Assembly: GCF_002155425.1 (NCBI RefSeq)
Contig: NZ_MUYG01000008.1
Coordinates: 312,238-376,237 of the forward strand
DNA from: Erythrobacter donghaensis
GTDB lineage: Bacteria; Pseudomonadota; Alphaproteobacteria; Sphingomonadales; Sphingomonadaceae
Length of the DNA stretch: 64,000 bases
Direction: 5' to 3'
Shown here piece after piece: positions 34,758 through 43,362 of this stretch; within the stretch, counting starts at the first letter, position 1, and the number at the start of each line of letters is the position of its first letter. Position numbers and translations under genes: made by a program. The notes below the pieces were generated by a model, which was not told the DNA's origin, searched no databases, and was given only the letters and a program-made list of their open reading frames with translations.

Positions 34758-34841
34758 GTCGCCGGGCCTTATCACGCAAATGCGCTTAGAAATCGTCAAT
34801 CAGGCGCTCTATAAGCGGCTGTGCACGAAAGGAACCCTGCC

Positions 34842-35480
34842 ATGCCTCACCCCCGCCCGCTTCCCCTGCTGGCCGCTGCAGCTGCCGCTCTTTCCCTGTC
34901 GGCCTGCGCCACCTCGCCCTATACCGGCCCGGTGGAGGTCACCCGCTTCGTCGCCGCGCAGCCGCAGGCGCTGGGACAGGGCACGATCACGCTGGTCTTC
35001 CCCGACGAGGTCACCAACCAGGCCGCCCGCAGCGCCGTGACCGCCGCCGTCACTGCCGAGCTCACCCGGCTCGGCTACACCGTGCTGCCCGAAGGCGTCC
35101 CCGCGAGCCAGACCGCGACGGTGCGCACCAGCCGCAATCCCATCGCCGCCGCCCCGGTCGAGCGGCGCGGCCCGGTCAGCGTCGGTGTCGGCGGGCAGAC
35201 CGGCGGCTTCGGCAGCGGGGTCGGCATGGGGGTCGGCATCAATTTGGGCGGCGGGCGCGAAGGCCCGGCGGCGATGACCGAGCTTTCGGTGCGCATCACC
35301 GAGGCCGCGGGCGCAACCCTGTGGGAAGGCCGCGCGCAGATCGCCACCGGGGTGAAGTCGCCCTTCTCGCAGGTCGACACCAGCGCCCGCACGCTCGCCG
35401 CCGGGTTGTTCAAGGACTTTCCCGGTGGCAATGGCGAGACCGTGACGCTCGACGCGAAAAAGCTGCAAGGACAAAAATGA
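34842..35480 (+). CDS. DUF4136-like lipoprotein
   Basis: 212 residues. Lipoprotein signal with lipobox LSAC (Cys22). The mature part begins [11 protein letters not shown] and includes TLVFPDE, a [12 protein letters not shown] motif and a glycine-rich loop, then [16 protein letters not shown], like DUF4136 envelope lipoproteins of unknown function. ATG 34842 has AAAGGA eight bases upstream. Its stop overlaps the start of the M14 peptidase gene (ATGA), so the two are co-translated. Confidence 0.75.
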   Translation: MPHPRPLPLLAAAAAALSLSACATSPYTGPVEVTRFVAAQPQALGQGTITLVFPDEVTNQAARSAVTAAVTAELTRLGYTVLPEGVPASQTATVRTSRNPIAAAPVERRGPVSVGVGGQTGGFGSGVGMGVGINLGGGREGPAAMTELSVRITEAAGATLWEGRAQIATGVKSPFSQVDTSARTLAAGLFKDFPGGNGETVTLDAKKLQGQK

Positions 35481-36613
35481 CCCTCTTCATCGACGCCGGT
35501 TTCGACAGCGGCAATATCGACGTGCTGGGGATCGAGGGCGCGACCGCGCGCCTTGCGATCCGCCGCGACAATGCCTCCGACTTCTTCCAGTGGTTCCACT
35601 TCCGCGTCAGCGCCCCTGCGGGCGAGGAAGTGGTGCTCAAGATCACCGGCCTCAACGCCAGCGCCTATCCGGGCGGCTGGCCGGATTATGACGCCTGCGT
35701 CAGCGAAGACCGCGCCTATTGGACGCGCGCGGCCTCCAGCTTCGACAAGGACGAGGACGGCGGCACGCTGACGATCCGCTACCTTCCGGCGGGCGGCGTG
35801 TTCTGGTGCGCCTATTTCGCGCCCTACTCGATGGAGCGGCATCACGACCTGATCGCCGAGGCCGCCTCGTCCAAGGGCGTCGATTACATCCGGCTCGGCA
35901 CCACGCTCGACGGCCAGCCGATCGATTGCCTCGAGTTGGGCGAAGGGCAAACGCAGGTGTGGCTCTACGCCCGCCAGCATCCGGGCGAGACGCAGGCGGA
36001 GTGGTGGATGGAGGGCGCATTGGAGTGCCTAACCGATCCCGCTGATCCAGTTGCGCGCGCGCTGCGCAAGCACTGCCGCATCCACATCGTCCCCAATTGC
36101 AACCCCGATGGCTCGCGGCGCGGGCATCTGCGCACAAATGGCGTCGGCACCAACCTCAACCGCGAATGGGCCGAGCCGACCGCCGACCGCTCGCCCGAAG
36201 TGCTGGCGATCCGTAACCGGATGGACCAGACCGGCGTCGATTTCGCGATGGATGTTCACGCCGACGAGGCGATCCCGGCGGTGTTCCTCGCCGGGTTCGA
36301 GGGTATCCCCTCGTGGAAGGAAGAGCAGGGCGAGGGCTTCTACCGCTACCAGCGCATCCTCGACCGCCGCACGCCGGACTTCCAGACCAAGCTCGGTTAC
36401 CCCAAGGCCCCGGCAGGCCGCGCGAATCTCTCGATGAGCACCAACCAGCTTGCCGAACGCTTCGGCGCGGTCGCGATGACGCTGGAGATGCCCTACAAGG
36501 ACATCGCCGACTTCCCCGAGCCCGAACAGGGCTTCTCGCCCGAACGCTGCAAGCTGCTGGGCCGCGAATGCATGGCGGCGCTGGTGGAGTGGCTGGAGGC
36601 GCGGGAGGGCTGA
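35477..36613 (+). CDS. M14-type cytosolic carboxypeptidase-like protein
   Basis: 378 residues and no signal peptide. An N-terminal beta-sandwich (about 1-125) precedes the carboxypeptidase domain, the plan of bacterial relatives of eukaryotic cytosolic carboxypeptidases. Zinc ligands are His168 and Glu171 ([16 protein letters not shown]) and His261 ([11 protein letters not shown]); Glu337 (MTLEMPYKD) is the catalytic base; NLNREW carries substrate Asn and Arg. Expected to trim C-terminal residues of peptides or proteins in the cytoplasm. The ATG overlaps the lipoprotein stop by four bases. A second, unrelated-looking M14 enzyme is at 18483. Confidence 0.88.
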   Translation: MTLFIDAGFDSGNIDVLGIEGATARLAIRRDNASDFFQWFHFRVSAPAGEEVVLKITGLNASAYPGGWPDYDACVSEDRAYWTRAASSFDKDEDGGTLTIRYLPAGGVFWCAYFAPYSMERHHDLIAEAASSKGVDYIRLGTTLDGQPIDCLELGEGQTQVWLYARQHPGETQAEWWMEGALECLTDPADPVARALRKHCRIHIVPNCNPDGSRRGHLRTNGVGTNLNREWAEPTADRSPEVLAIRNRMDQTGVDFAMDVHADEAIPAVFLAGFEGIPSWKEEQGEGFYRYQRILDRRTPDFQTKLGYPKAPAGRANLSMSTNQLAERFGAVAMTLEMPYKDIADFPEPEQGFSPERCKLLGRECMAALVEWLEAREG

Positions 36614-36726
36614 CACTGGTCTTCGTCCAGGATCTCGTCGTCAGTCGAAAACTGCCGGACGCGCGGCTTTACAGAAGTTCCGCGTCCGCAGCCCCCCCTG
36701 TCGCAAAGTTGCCACACCGCGTAACT

Positions 36727-36755
36727 TTGTGCAGCACCCTCTCGGTAAATAATTC
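36727..36755 (+). promoter_or_regulatory. possible promoter of the outer-membrane beta-barrel gene
   Basis: TTGTGC (36727-36732) and TAATTC (36750-36755) are spaced by 17 bases, about 60 bp before the start codon. The match to consensus is weak, but this is the only AT-rich patch in the 200-bp gap. Confidence 0.35.
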
Positions 36756-36813
36756 TCGCGTCTTTCAACTTCGATTAGAGCGGCGAAAGTTCAACCAAAC
36801 TGGGGAAAATACC

Positions 36814-37350
36814 TTGAAGACTTTTTCCGTTTCGCTCGCGCTTGCCGCGGCTGCGATCGCCGCTCCTGCTGCCGCTCAGGACACCGACAACGGTGGTTTC
36901 TTCGTCGGCGTCGTCGGCGGTCTCGACGTGATCAACCTTGAAGCTGCCGGCGAAGACGCCAGCGATTCGGGCGCCGTTTACGGCGTGACCGCTGGCTATG
37001 ACTTCAAGGCGGGCAATGCGATCCTCGGCATTGAAGCCGAACTGACCGACACCTCGATCAGCAGCGACGTCGGCGATGCCGGTGTCGACATCTACGGCGG
37101 TCTGCGTCTCGGCCTCGAAATGGATGCCAACGACATCATCTACCTGAAGACCGGCTACAGCCGCGTCGATGTCGATCTGGCCGACGATCTCGAAGGCGTG
37201 CGCGTCGGCGCGGGCTTCGAGCACAATTTCGGCGGCTTCGTCGGTCGTCTCGAGTATCGCTATTCGACCTACAACATCAGCGAAGTGCTGGGCCTCGACG
37301 CGAACGACAACCGTCACCAGGTCGTCGTCGCGGTCGGCGCCAAGTTCTGA
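36814..37350 (+). CDS. Opa-like outer-membrane beta-barrel protein
   Basis: 178 residues with a signal peptide (SLALAAAAIAAPAAAQ). Small eight-strand barrel features: GGFFVGVVGGLDVINL, VTAGYDFKAGNAILGIEAEL, IYLKTGYSRVDV, LEYRYSTYN and the C-terminal VVAVGAKF ending in Phe, the outer-membrane sorting signal. It resembles Opa/OmpA-type porin-like proteins that bulk in sphingomonad membranes. The start is TTG 36814 after GGGGAAAA; no in-frame ATG fits. Separate transcription unit with a candidate promoter about 60 bp upstream and a strong terminator 26 bp after the stop. Confidence 0.8.
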   Translation: MKTFSVSLALAAAAIAAPAAAQDTDNGGFFVGVVGGLDVINLEAAGEDASDSGAVYGVTAGYDFKAGNAILGIEAELTDTSISSDVGDAGVDIYGGLRLGLEMDANDIIYLKTGYSRVDVDLADDLEGVRVGAGFEHNFGGFVGRLEYRYSTYNISEVLGLDANDNRHQVVVAVGAKF

Positions 37351-37375
37351 TCGAGCGACAAATCGCAGTCAACGG

Positions 37376-37409
37376 ACGGGCCGGAAGCATGGCTTCCGGC
37401 CCGTTTCTG
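37376..37409 (+). terminator. intrinsic terminator after the beta-barrel gene
   Basis: ACGGGCCGGAAGC and GCTTCCGGCCCGT form a 13-bp perfect stem with a 3-base loop, followed by TTCTGTTTT. It also separates this gene from the convergent cytidine deaminase. Confidence 0.9.
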
Positions 37410-37423
37410 TTTTCAGGTGCCGG

Positions 37424-37849
37424 TCAGGCGAGGTGCGAAGGCCCGAAGGCGTGCGGCAGCAGGGAGGATAGCGCCACCCGCCGCACGTCGTCCTTGCTCA
37501 CGCACAGCACCAGCGGATCGGTCGCGCCCAACGCGGCGACTTCGTTGAGGACCTGACGGCAGCGACCACAGGGCGTGATCGGCTCGCGGTCGGCCTTGAG
37601 GCCCACCACCGCGACCGCGACGAGACCGCCGCGCCGCCCTTCGCCCAGCGCCTTGGCGACCGCGACGGTCTCGGCACACAGGGCAAGGCCATAGCTCGCG
37701 TTCTCGATATTGCAGCCGGTGATCACCGCGCCATCATCGAACAGCAGCGCCGCGCCGACGGGGTAGTCGGAATAGGGCGCATAGGCCTGCTCGGCCGCAG
37801 CGAAGGCGGCGTTGATGAGGGCCTGTTCTTGCGTTTCGTCGAGCGTCAT
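37424..37849 (-). CDS. cdd: cytidine deaminase
   Basis: 141 residues. Single zinc-domain tetrameric type: YAPYSDYPVGAALLF, the substrate and first zinc motif CNIENASYGLALCAETVAV (Cys and catalytic Glu in CAE), and the second motif PCGRCRQVLNE with two zinc cysteines. It converts cytidine and deoxycytidine to uridine and deoxyuridine. The start ATG 37849 overlaps the stop of the upstream GH25 gene (ATGA). Convergent with the beta-barrel gene, separated by its terminator. Confidence 0.95.
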   Translation of the reverse strand: MTLDETQEQALINAAFAAAEQAYAPYSDYPVGAALLFDDGAVITGCNIENASYGLALCAETVAVAKALGEGRRGGLVAVAVVGLKADREPITPCGRCRQVLNEVAALGATDPLVLCVSKDDVRRVALSSLLPHAFGPSHLA

Positions 37850-38568
37850 TTCTGCACCACCACCCATTCGACCGGATCCTCGCTCGCCTCGGTGACCAGC
37901 GCGGAATTGGCGCTCCATAGCAGCCAGGGCCGCCCGGCATAGTCTGGCCGCGCCCGGTCGCGCGCCAGCCACAGATCGCGCGTGAGCGTGGTCGCGGTGT
38001 TGTGCCGCGCCTGAAAGGTGGGGGAGAGCTTGAGGATCACCGGCTTGCCCGCATGAGTCTCGATCTGGTTGATCAGCGTCATCAGCTCGCTTTCCACCGC
38101 CGCATCGCTGACCTTCGGATCGCAGCCATCAGCCACGCCGCCAAGCCCGATCGCCGGCGGCAGCAGGTCGGCATCGCGCGGCACCATTTGCGCGAAGGCC
38201 CCGCTCTGCACATCGGCGGGTGCGCAAGGATCGAAATTGAGCACCACGCCGACCTTCAGTCCCGCCGCACGCGCCGCCGCGAAGCGCTGGGCAAAGCTCG
38301 CGCCGCCGCGCGTGGCGAGCTCGTCGACCAGCGGCAGATAGACGAATTGCGCGCCCACCGCTTTCAGGGTGGGGAACTTGAACGAGGCGCCATCCGCCGG
38401 GAGCAGCGCGCCCTGTTCGGGATAGCGCCCCTCGTCGGGTCGCCAGCTGCGCATGTCCCACCACAGCCATGCCGCGAAGGCGAGGCCGAACAGCGCCGCC
38501 AGCGCCAGCAGCCGGAACATCCAGCGCCGCGGCGCGCGGCGCGCGGTCTTCTTGCCCCCTCGCGCCAT
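37846..38568 (-). CDS. GH25-family lysozyme-like protein
   Basis: 240 residues. A basic N-terminus and a membrane helix at about 18-36 (FRLLALAALFGLAFAAWLWW) suggest an inner-membrane anchor with a periplasmic domain. The domain has FPTLKAVGAQFVYLPLVDEL, GLKVGVVLNFDPCAPA, PVILKLSPTFQ and PWLLWSANSALV, the strand order of GH25 muramidases. The usual catalytic Asp-Glu pair is not clear, so activity is uncertain. Peptidoglycan hydrolysis or binding is likely. Overlaps cdd by four bases and follows the UPF0262 gene by three bases; the three are one unit. Confidence 0.72.
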   Translation of the reverse strand: MARGGKKTARRAPRRWMFRLLALAALFGLAFAAWLWWDMRSWRPDEGRYPEQGALLPADGASFKFPTLKAVGAQFVYLPLVDELATRGGASFAQRFAAARAAGLKVGVVLNFDPCAPADVQSGAFAQMVPRDADLLPPAIGLGGVADGCDPKVSDAAVESELMTLINQIETHAGKPVILKLSPTFQARHNTATTLTRDLWLARDRARPDYAGRPWLLWSANSALVTEASEDPVEWVVVQK

Positions 38569-38571
38569 GCC

Positions 38572-39105
38572 TCAGCCCTTGATGTGGAGCACGCAGATCA
38601 GCGTGAACAGCCGCCGCGCGGTGGCAAAATCAGTATCGACCTTGCCCTCCAGCCGCTCCAGCAGCAGCTCCGCCGCGCCGTTGTGAATGCCGCGCCGGGC
38701 CATGTCGATCGTCTCAATTTCGGCCGGAGTCGCCTTGCGGATCGCCTGATAATAGCTGTCGCAGATCGCGAAATATTCGCGGATCGGGCGGCGGAAGCGG
38801 GCCATGCCGATCAGCAGCGTTTCGAGCAATTGCCCGCCGGTGTCGGCGATGTCCATCGCCAGCCGCCCGTCGGTGACCGACAGGTGCAGGTGATAGGGCC
38901 CGCTCGCCCCGCGCTCGGCAGAGCGCAACGGCTTGAAGCTGTTTTCCTCGATCAGATCGTAGATCGCGACCCGGCGTTCCTGCTCGACATCGGCATTGCG
39001 CCACAGGATCGTCGCCTCGTCGAGCGTGACCTGGGCAATGCGATAGCCCCCCGCAGCACCGGGCGCGGAGGAAGCAGGCAGGGAATCGGGCGGGCGATCG
39101 GCCAT
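38572..39105 (-). CDS. UPF0262 family protein
   Basis: 177 residues. The conserved core runs from RIAQVTLDEATILWRNADVEQERRVAIYDL to RPIREYFAICDSYYQAIRKATPAEIETIDMARRGIHNGAAELL (given only in part), a pattern specific to alphaproteobacterial UPF0262. No membrane segment; function unknown. First gene of the UPF0262-GH25-cdd unit, divergent from dnaB with a 137-bp gap. Confidence 0.9.
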   Translation of the reverse strand: MADRPPDSLPASSAPGAAGGYRIAQVTLDEATILWRNADVEQERRVAIYDLIEENSFKPLRSAERGASGPYHLHLSVTDGRLAMDIADTGGQLLETLLIGMARFRRPIREYFAICDSYYQAIRKATPAEIETIDMARRGIHNGAAELLLERLEGKVDTDFATARRLFTLICVLHIKG

Positions 39106-39165
39106 GGTTCAACGCCTTCGCAGATGCAGGGCACGCACTTCAAGCACTTCGACGCACTCTCCCCA

Positions 39166-39174
39166 CTATCCACA
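39166..39174 (+). promoter_or_regulatory. DnaA-box-like 9-mer before dnaB
   Basis: CTATCCACA differs from the consensus TTATCCACA at one base. It lies 69 bp upstream of the dnaB start in the gap to the UPF0262 gene. A single near-match may be chance, but its place before a replication gene is suggestive. Confidence 0.35.
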
Positions 39175-39242
39175 GCATGCGAAATAAATATTGGCGGCGA
39201 TGGGCCTTGCTTTCGACCCCGCCCAGAGCGCATCAGGCCGCC

Positions 39243-40763
39243 ATGGCCGAACCCGAAAAAGTCACCCCGATCAAGCCGCAAGCCGCCGATGGCGATGCGG
39301 CCCTGCCCAAGCTGCCCGCCAATATCGAGGCCGAGGCCGCCTTTCTGGGCGCGGTGCTGATCGACAACCGGGTGCTGGAAGAATTGCAGGTGCCGATCCG
39401 GGCCGAGCATTTCTTCGAGCCGCTGCATGATCGCATCTACACCCGCATTCTCGCGCTGCTGGAACGCAACGCCACCGCCTCGCCCGTAACCCTGCGCCCC
39501 TATTTCGAGGCGGACGAGGCGTTGAAGGAGCTGGGCGGCACGTCCTATCTCGCGCAGCTGACCGCCAGCGGCGCGGGCCTGCTCGCCCCGCGCGAGCTGG
39601 CGCAGCAGATCTACGACCTCGCCCTGCTGCGCGAGCTGGTGAGCGTGGGGCGCGGGCTGGTGGAAGGCGCGCTCGATACCTCGCAGGACACCTCGCCGAT
39701 GGACCGCATCGCGCAGGCCGAAGCCGACCTGTTCCGGGTGGCCGAGGGCGCCGCGACCGGCCGCGAAGCCTCGACCTTCCGCGAGGCGGCGATGCACGCG
39801 ATTAAGCTTGCCGAAATGGCGATGCAATCGGGCGGGGGCCTGTCGGGCAAGACCACCGGGCTTGCCACGATCGACCAGAAGACCTCGGGCCTCCACGCGT
39901 CCGACCTCATCATCCTTGCCGGGCGCCCCGGCATGGGGAAGACCTCACTCGCCACCAACATCGCCTTCAACTGCGCCGAGAAGCACCTCGACTGGCAACA
40001 TCAGGGCGGCGAGTTCAACTATGGCGCGCCGGTCGCCTTCTTCAGCCTCGAAATGAGCGCCGATCAGCTGGCGACCCGCATCCTTGCCGAACAGGCCGAG
40101 ATTTCCTCCGAATCGCTGCGCAGCGGGAAGCTGAGCCGCGAGGACTTCAACCGGCTCGCCAGCGCCAGCCAGCGGCTTGCCGAGCTGCCGCTCTATATCG
40201 ACGACACGCCCGCGCTCACCATCGCGGCGCTGCGGACCCGCGCGCGGCGGATGAAGCGGCGGCACGATATCGGCCTCATCATCGTCGACTACCTGCAGCT
40301 GCTGCAAGGCTCGGGCCGGGCGAACGATAATCGGGTGAACGAAATCTCGGAGATCAGCCGGGGCCTGAAGACGCTGGCGAAGGAATTGCAGGTTCCGGTG
40401 ATCGCGCTGTCGCAGCTTTCCCGTGCGGTGGAACAGCGCGAGGACAAGCGCCCGCAGCTTTCTGACCTGCGCGAGTCCGGCTCGATCGAGCAGGACGCGG
40501 ACATGGTGTGGTTCATCTTCCGCGGAGATTACTATCACCTGCTGGTCAAGCCCGACACGCCCGACGCCAGCTCCACCCCCGACGTGCAGGAAAAATACCG
40601 CGCCTGGGAGGAGAAGTTCGAACAGATGGTCGGCCGCGCGACGCTGATCGTGGCCAAGCAGCGCCACGGTTCGACCGGCAACGTGCCGCTCCACTTCCAG
40701 AGCGACATCACCAAGTTCACCTCGCCCAATTTCAAGGACTATTCGGACTACGGTTACGAATAG
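39243..40763 (+). CDS. dnaB: replicative DNA helicase DnaB
   Basis: 506 residues. N-terminal helical domain (about 25-130, LPANIEAEAAFLGAVLID), linker helix, and RecA-like motor with Walker A GRPGMGKTS (227-235), FFSLEMSADQLATR, Walker B LIIVDYLQLL and ALSQLSRAVEQREDKRPQLSDLRESGSIEQDAD (given in part). An insert at about 248-265 (KHLDWQHQGGEFNYGAP) is a lineage feature. The hexamer unwinds the fork and recruits primase. ATG 39243 is chosen for the family N-terminus; a DnaA-box-like site lies upstream. Confidence 0.97.
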   Translation: MAEPEKVTPIKPQAADGDAALPKLPANIEAEAAFLGAVLIDNRVLEELQVPIRAEHFFEPLHDRIYTRILALLERNATASPVTLRPYFEADEALKELGGTSYLAQLTASGAGLLAPRELAQQIYDLALLRELVSVGRGLVEGALDTSQDTSPMDRIAQAEADLFRVAEGAATGREASTFREAAMHAIKLAEMAMQSGGGLSGKTTGLATIDQKTSGLHASDLIILAGRPGMGKTSLATNIAFNCAEKHLDWQHQGGEFNYGAPVAFFSLEMSADQLATRILAEQAEISSESLRSGKLSREDFNRLASASQRLAELPLYIDDTPALTIAALRTRARRMKRRHDIGLIIVDYLQLLQGSGRANDNRVNEISEISRGLKTLAKELQVPVIALSQLSRAVEQREDKRPQLSDLRESGSIEQDADMVWFIFRGDYYHLLVKPDTPDASSTPDVQEKYRAWEEKFEQMVGRATLIVAKQRHGSTGNVPLHFQSDITKFTSPNFKDYSDYGYE

Positions 40764-40769
40764 GAGGGG

Positions 40770-41930
40770 TTATGCGCTGGCCGCAAGGCTGGGCACTTGC
40801 GGCTGGGTTTCAGCGCGCGTTTCGGCCTTGACCTGATAGAGCGCGCGGTCGGCAAACTCGAACAGCGCGTCGGCATCGGCGCCGTCCTCGGGCCATTGCG
40901 CCACGCCGATGCTCGCGCCGACCTGCAAGGGCACATCGTCGATGGCGTGCGGGCGGGCGAGCGCGATCAGGATGCGTTCCGCCAACGGCGCGTCACGCAG
41001 CGGCGAGTGCGGCGGGATCAGCACCGCGAATTCATCACCCCCCTGCCGCGCCACCAGCCCGTCATCCCCGATCGTCTCGCGCAGCCGATCGGCGATCGCG
41101 CACAGCAGCTTGTCGCCGATCGCGTGGCCATGGACGTCATTGACCGGCTTGAACCCGTTAAGATCGAGCAGCGCCAGTTTGAAGCCGGGTGCGTCTGCTC
41201 CCTTGCCAGCACCCTTCGCCAGCAGCGCGGCGATCCGTTCATCGAGCGCGCGGCGGTTGGCGAGGCCGGTGAGCGGGTCGGTGTGAGCCAGATCGCGGGT
41301 CTGGTGCTGCAATTGCAGCAGATCGACCAGCATCGCGTGGCCTTGCAGGATGAAGCGCACGAGGATCGCGGTGCCCAGCAGCAGCGACATCGCCGCCCCC
41401 ACTTGCGCCGGCCGACCCGAGGCCAGCATCAGCATCGAAATCGGCACCACTCCGATCACCAGGTTGAGGATCGCGGCAAAGCGGATCGCGGACAGGCAAT
41501 AGGCCGTCGCCAGCGAGCCCATGGCGATGATCATGGCGAAGCTGGAATGGTTTTCGACCGGCGAGGCAAACCAGTTGAGCACCGCCCAGCTGCTACACAT
41601 CACCCCGACCCAGCCTGACACGCTGGCGGCCTTCTTCACGATCAGCTGCGCCCGGCGCAGGCTCATGCGGCGGCCGCGCGCAAGCCAGTTTTCGATCAGC
41701 CCCAGCACGCACAGCACCGCCAGCAGCGCGGGCATCCCGTATTTGATCCCCCAGTGCAGATCGGCCGCCCCCGCCCAGGCCGCCGTCGGCGTGGTGGCGA
41801 GCAGCATCAGATACATCATCGGGGTCTGGGTCTCGACCCGCCGCGCGCGCAGCAGGGTGAAATCGTCGCGGATAGCCGCCGGAATCGGCGGCACGAAGCG
41901 CGTGCGAAAAGTGTGAAATCCCCAACCCAT
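40770..41930 (-). CDS. membrane-bound diguanylate cyclase (GGDEF)
   Basis: 386 residues. Several membrane helices occupy about 62-195, then a GGDEF domain: HTDPLTGLANRRALDERIAALL, LALLDLNGFKPVNDVHGHAIGDKLL and the active site GGDEF (297-301). The catalytic residues are intact, so c-di-GMP synthesis is likely. No RxxD inhibitory site five residues before GGDEF is evident, so product inhibition may be absent. No recognised sensor domain. The upstream gap contains a GGTTCAC-TGAC-GTGAACC palindrome and a long hairpin. Confidence 0.87.
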   Translation of the reverse strand: MGWGFHTFRTRFVPPIPAAIRDDFTLLRARRVETQTPMMYLMLLATTPTAAWAGAADLHWGIKYGMPALLAVLCVLGLIENWLARGRRMSLRRAQLIVKKAASVSGWVGVMCSSWAVLNWFASPVENHSSFAMIIAMGSLATAYCLSAIRFAAILNLVIGVVPISMLMLASGRPAQVGAAMSLLLGTAILVRFILQGHAMLVDLLQLQHQTRDLAHTDPLTGLANRRALDERIAALLAKGAGKGADAPGFKLALLDLNGFKPVNDVHGHAIGDKLLCAIADRLRETIGDDGLVARQGGDEFAVLIPPHSPLRDAPLAERILIALARPHAIDDVPLQVGASIGVAQWPEDGADADALFEFADRALYQVKAETRAETQPQVPSLAASA

Positions 41931-41985
41931 TCCGGGGCTTCTACGGGTAGAGAATGAAATGCGCGTTAATCACGTGTGTTATCGT

Positions 41986-42079
41986 GGTTCACTGACGTGA
42001 ACCGCATACCTCCCCACCCGGCCACCAATGATAACATCATGATATAGTGGCCGGGTGGGGAGGCGGGGCAGGCGGTATG
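41986..42079. repeat. bipartite hairpin element, copy 1
   Basis: Module A: GGTTCAC and GTGAACC (41986-42003) around TGAC. Module B: a 17-bp perfect stem (42009-42025 with 42047-42063, core CCTCCCCACCCGGCCAC) and a 21-base loop. Beyond the stem CATACC (42005-42010) repeats inversely at 42074-42079 after a 10-base bulge, as if the left arm had lost about 12 bases. The same two modules in the same order and spacing occur at 58520-58627. Lies in the upstream region of the GGDEF gene and downstream side of the phospholipase gene. Confidence 0.85.
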
Positions 42080-42087
42080 AGCCGCAC

Positions 42088-43278
42088 TCAGCGCGTGCCG
42101 AGCTTGCTCACCCGGTAATCGGCAAGGCTCATCCAGTAAGCCACCCGCCAGCGCATCCGGTTGACGAAAGTCGCCTTGCGGGCATAGCGCTCGCGCGTCA
42201 TCGGGATGCTCGCCGCCTCCATATGATCGATCAGCCCGCGCAGGGCCTCCGCCAGCCCGGCATCCTCGATCCGCACCATCAGCTCCACGTTGATCCGGAA
42301 GCTGCGCTTGTCGAGATTGGCGCTGCCGACATAGCTCGCATCGTCCACCACCAGCAGCTTCATGTGCAGCTTGCACGGCTGGAACTCGAAGATTGTCACC
42401 CCGGCGCGCAGCAGCCTGCCGTAGAGCAGCCGCGCCATGTTGATCGCGGCGCCGATGTCGGATTTGCCCGCCATCACCATCCGCGCCTTGCCGCGCCGTG
42501 CCAACCGTTCCATCTGGCGGCGGAAGCTGCGCGGCGGGGAGAAATAGGCCGACACCGTGTCGAGCCGCTTCGCATCGACCAGATCCTGCCGGAACATCCA
42601 GGCCCAATGCCCGCGTCGCACCAGTGGCCCGCCGACCAGCAGCCGCACCGGGCCGTCCCCGCCGTCCCACTCCTTGACGATATCGCGCAGCTGCCGCAGC
42701 CGGCTGATCCGTCCGGCCGCCTCGCTATCGGTCCAGTCCTTGAGCAGGCCGAACCAGCGGGTGAACTGCTCGACCACCGGGCCTTCGATAACCACCGACA
42801 GATCGCACCAGCCATTGTCGCAAGGGGGCGCGAAATAGTGGTCCGAGACATTGGCCCCGCCGGTCATCACCCGCGCCTCGTCAGCGATCACGAACTTCTG
42901 GTGATTGCGCACCAGATAGCGCGTGCCCCACTTGGGCGAGAAGATCGCGAAGCTGCCGCCCGCCTCCCTGAGCGGCTCGAAGAATTCCTCGCCCGCGTCA
43001 TTGCCGAAATCATCGACGAGCAGCATCACCGCGACCCCGCGCCGCGCCGCCGCAACCAGCGCATCGCGCACCATCGTGCCGGACTCATCGCTGTCGAACA
43101 GGTAGTAGAACACCTTCAGGCTCGTCTCGGCGCTGTCGATCAAGTCGACCAGCGCGCGCCGACGATCAAGCCCGTGCGGGTAGAAGATGAAGCCGTGGCC
43201 GGCCGCCTCGACCTCGAACGGATCGGGATCGCGATAGTCGTCCATGTCGGGGGTCGAGTCGGAGGGTTCAGGAGCCAT
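42088..43278 (-). CDS. phospholipase D-family protein (cardiolipin synthase-like)
   Basis: 396 residues with two HKD motifs. The first is NHQKFVIADEARVMTGG (His126, Lys128, Asp133) and the second is LHMKLLVVDDASYVGSANLDKRS (His305, Lys307, Asp312), so the active site is complete. No clear membrane helix near the N-terminus, unlike classical ClsA; it is nearer to ClsB/ClsC forms. It probably condenses phosphatidylglycerol to cardiolipin or transfers phosphatidyl groups. Reads on the minus strand after the P450 gene with an 84-bp gap. Confidence 0.85.
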   Translation of the reverse strand: MAPEPSDSTPDMDDYRDPDPFEVEAAGHGFIFYPHGLDRRRALVDLIDSAETSLKVFYYLFDSDESGTMVRDALVAAARRGVAVMLLVDDFGNDAGEEFFEPLREAGGSFAIFSPKWGTRYLVRNHQKFVIADEARVMTGGANVSDHYFAPPCDNGWCDLSVVIEGPVVEQFTRWFGLLKDWTDSEAAGRISRLRQLRDIVKEWDGGDGPVRLLVGGPLVRRGHWAWMFRQDLVDAKRLDTVSAYFSPPRSFRRQMERLARRGKARMVMAGKSDIGAAINMARLLYGRLLRAGVTIFEFQPCKLHMKLLVVDDASYVGSANLDKRSFRINVELMVRIEDAGLAEALRGLIDHMEAASIPMTRERYARKATFVNRMRWRVAYWMSLADYRVSKLGTR

Positions 43279-43362
43279 GGCGCATGGCTTAGCCGCAATC
43301 GGGGGCCGGATAACAGGCCCTGCGCCAGAATGCGGCGGATGCGCCGTTCTGGTCGTCGGGTA

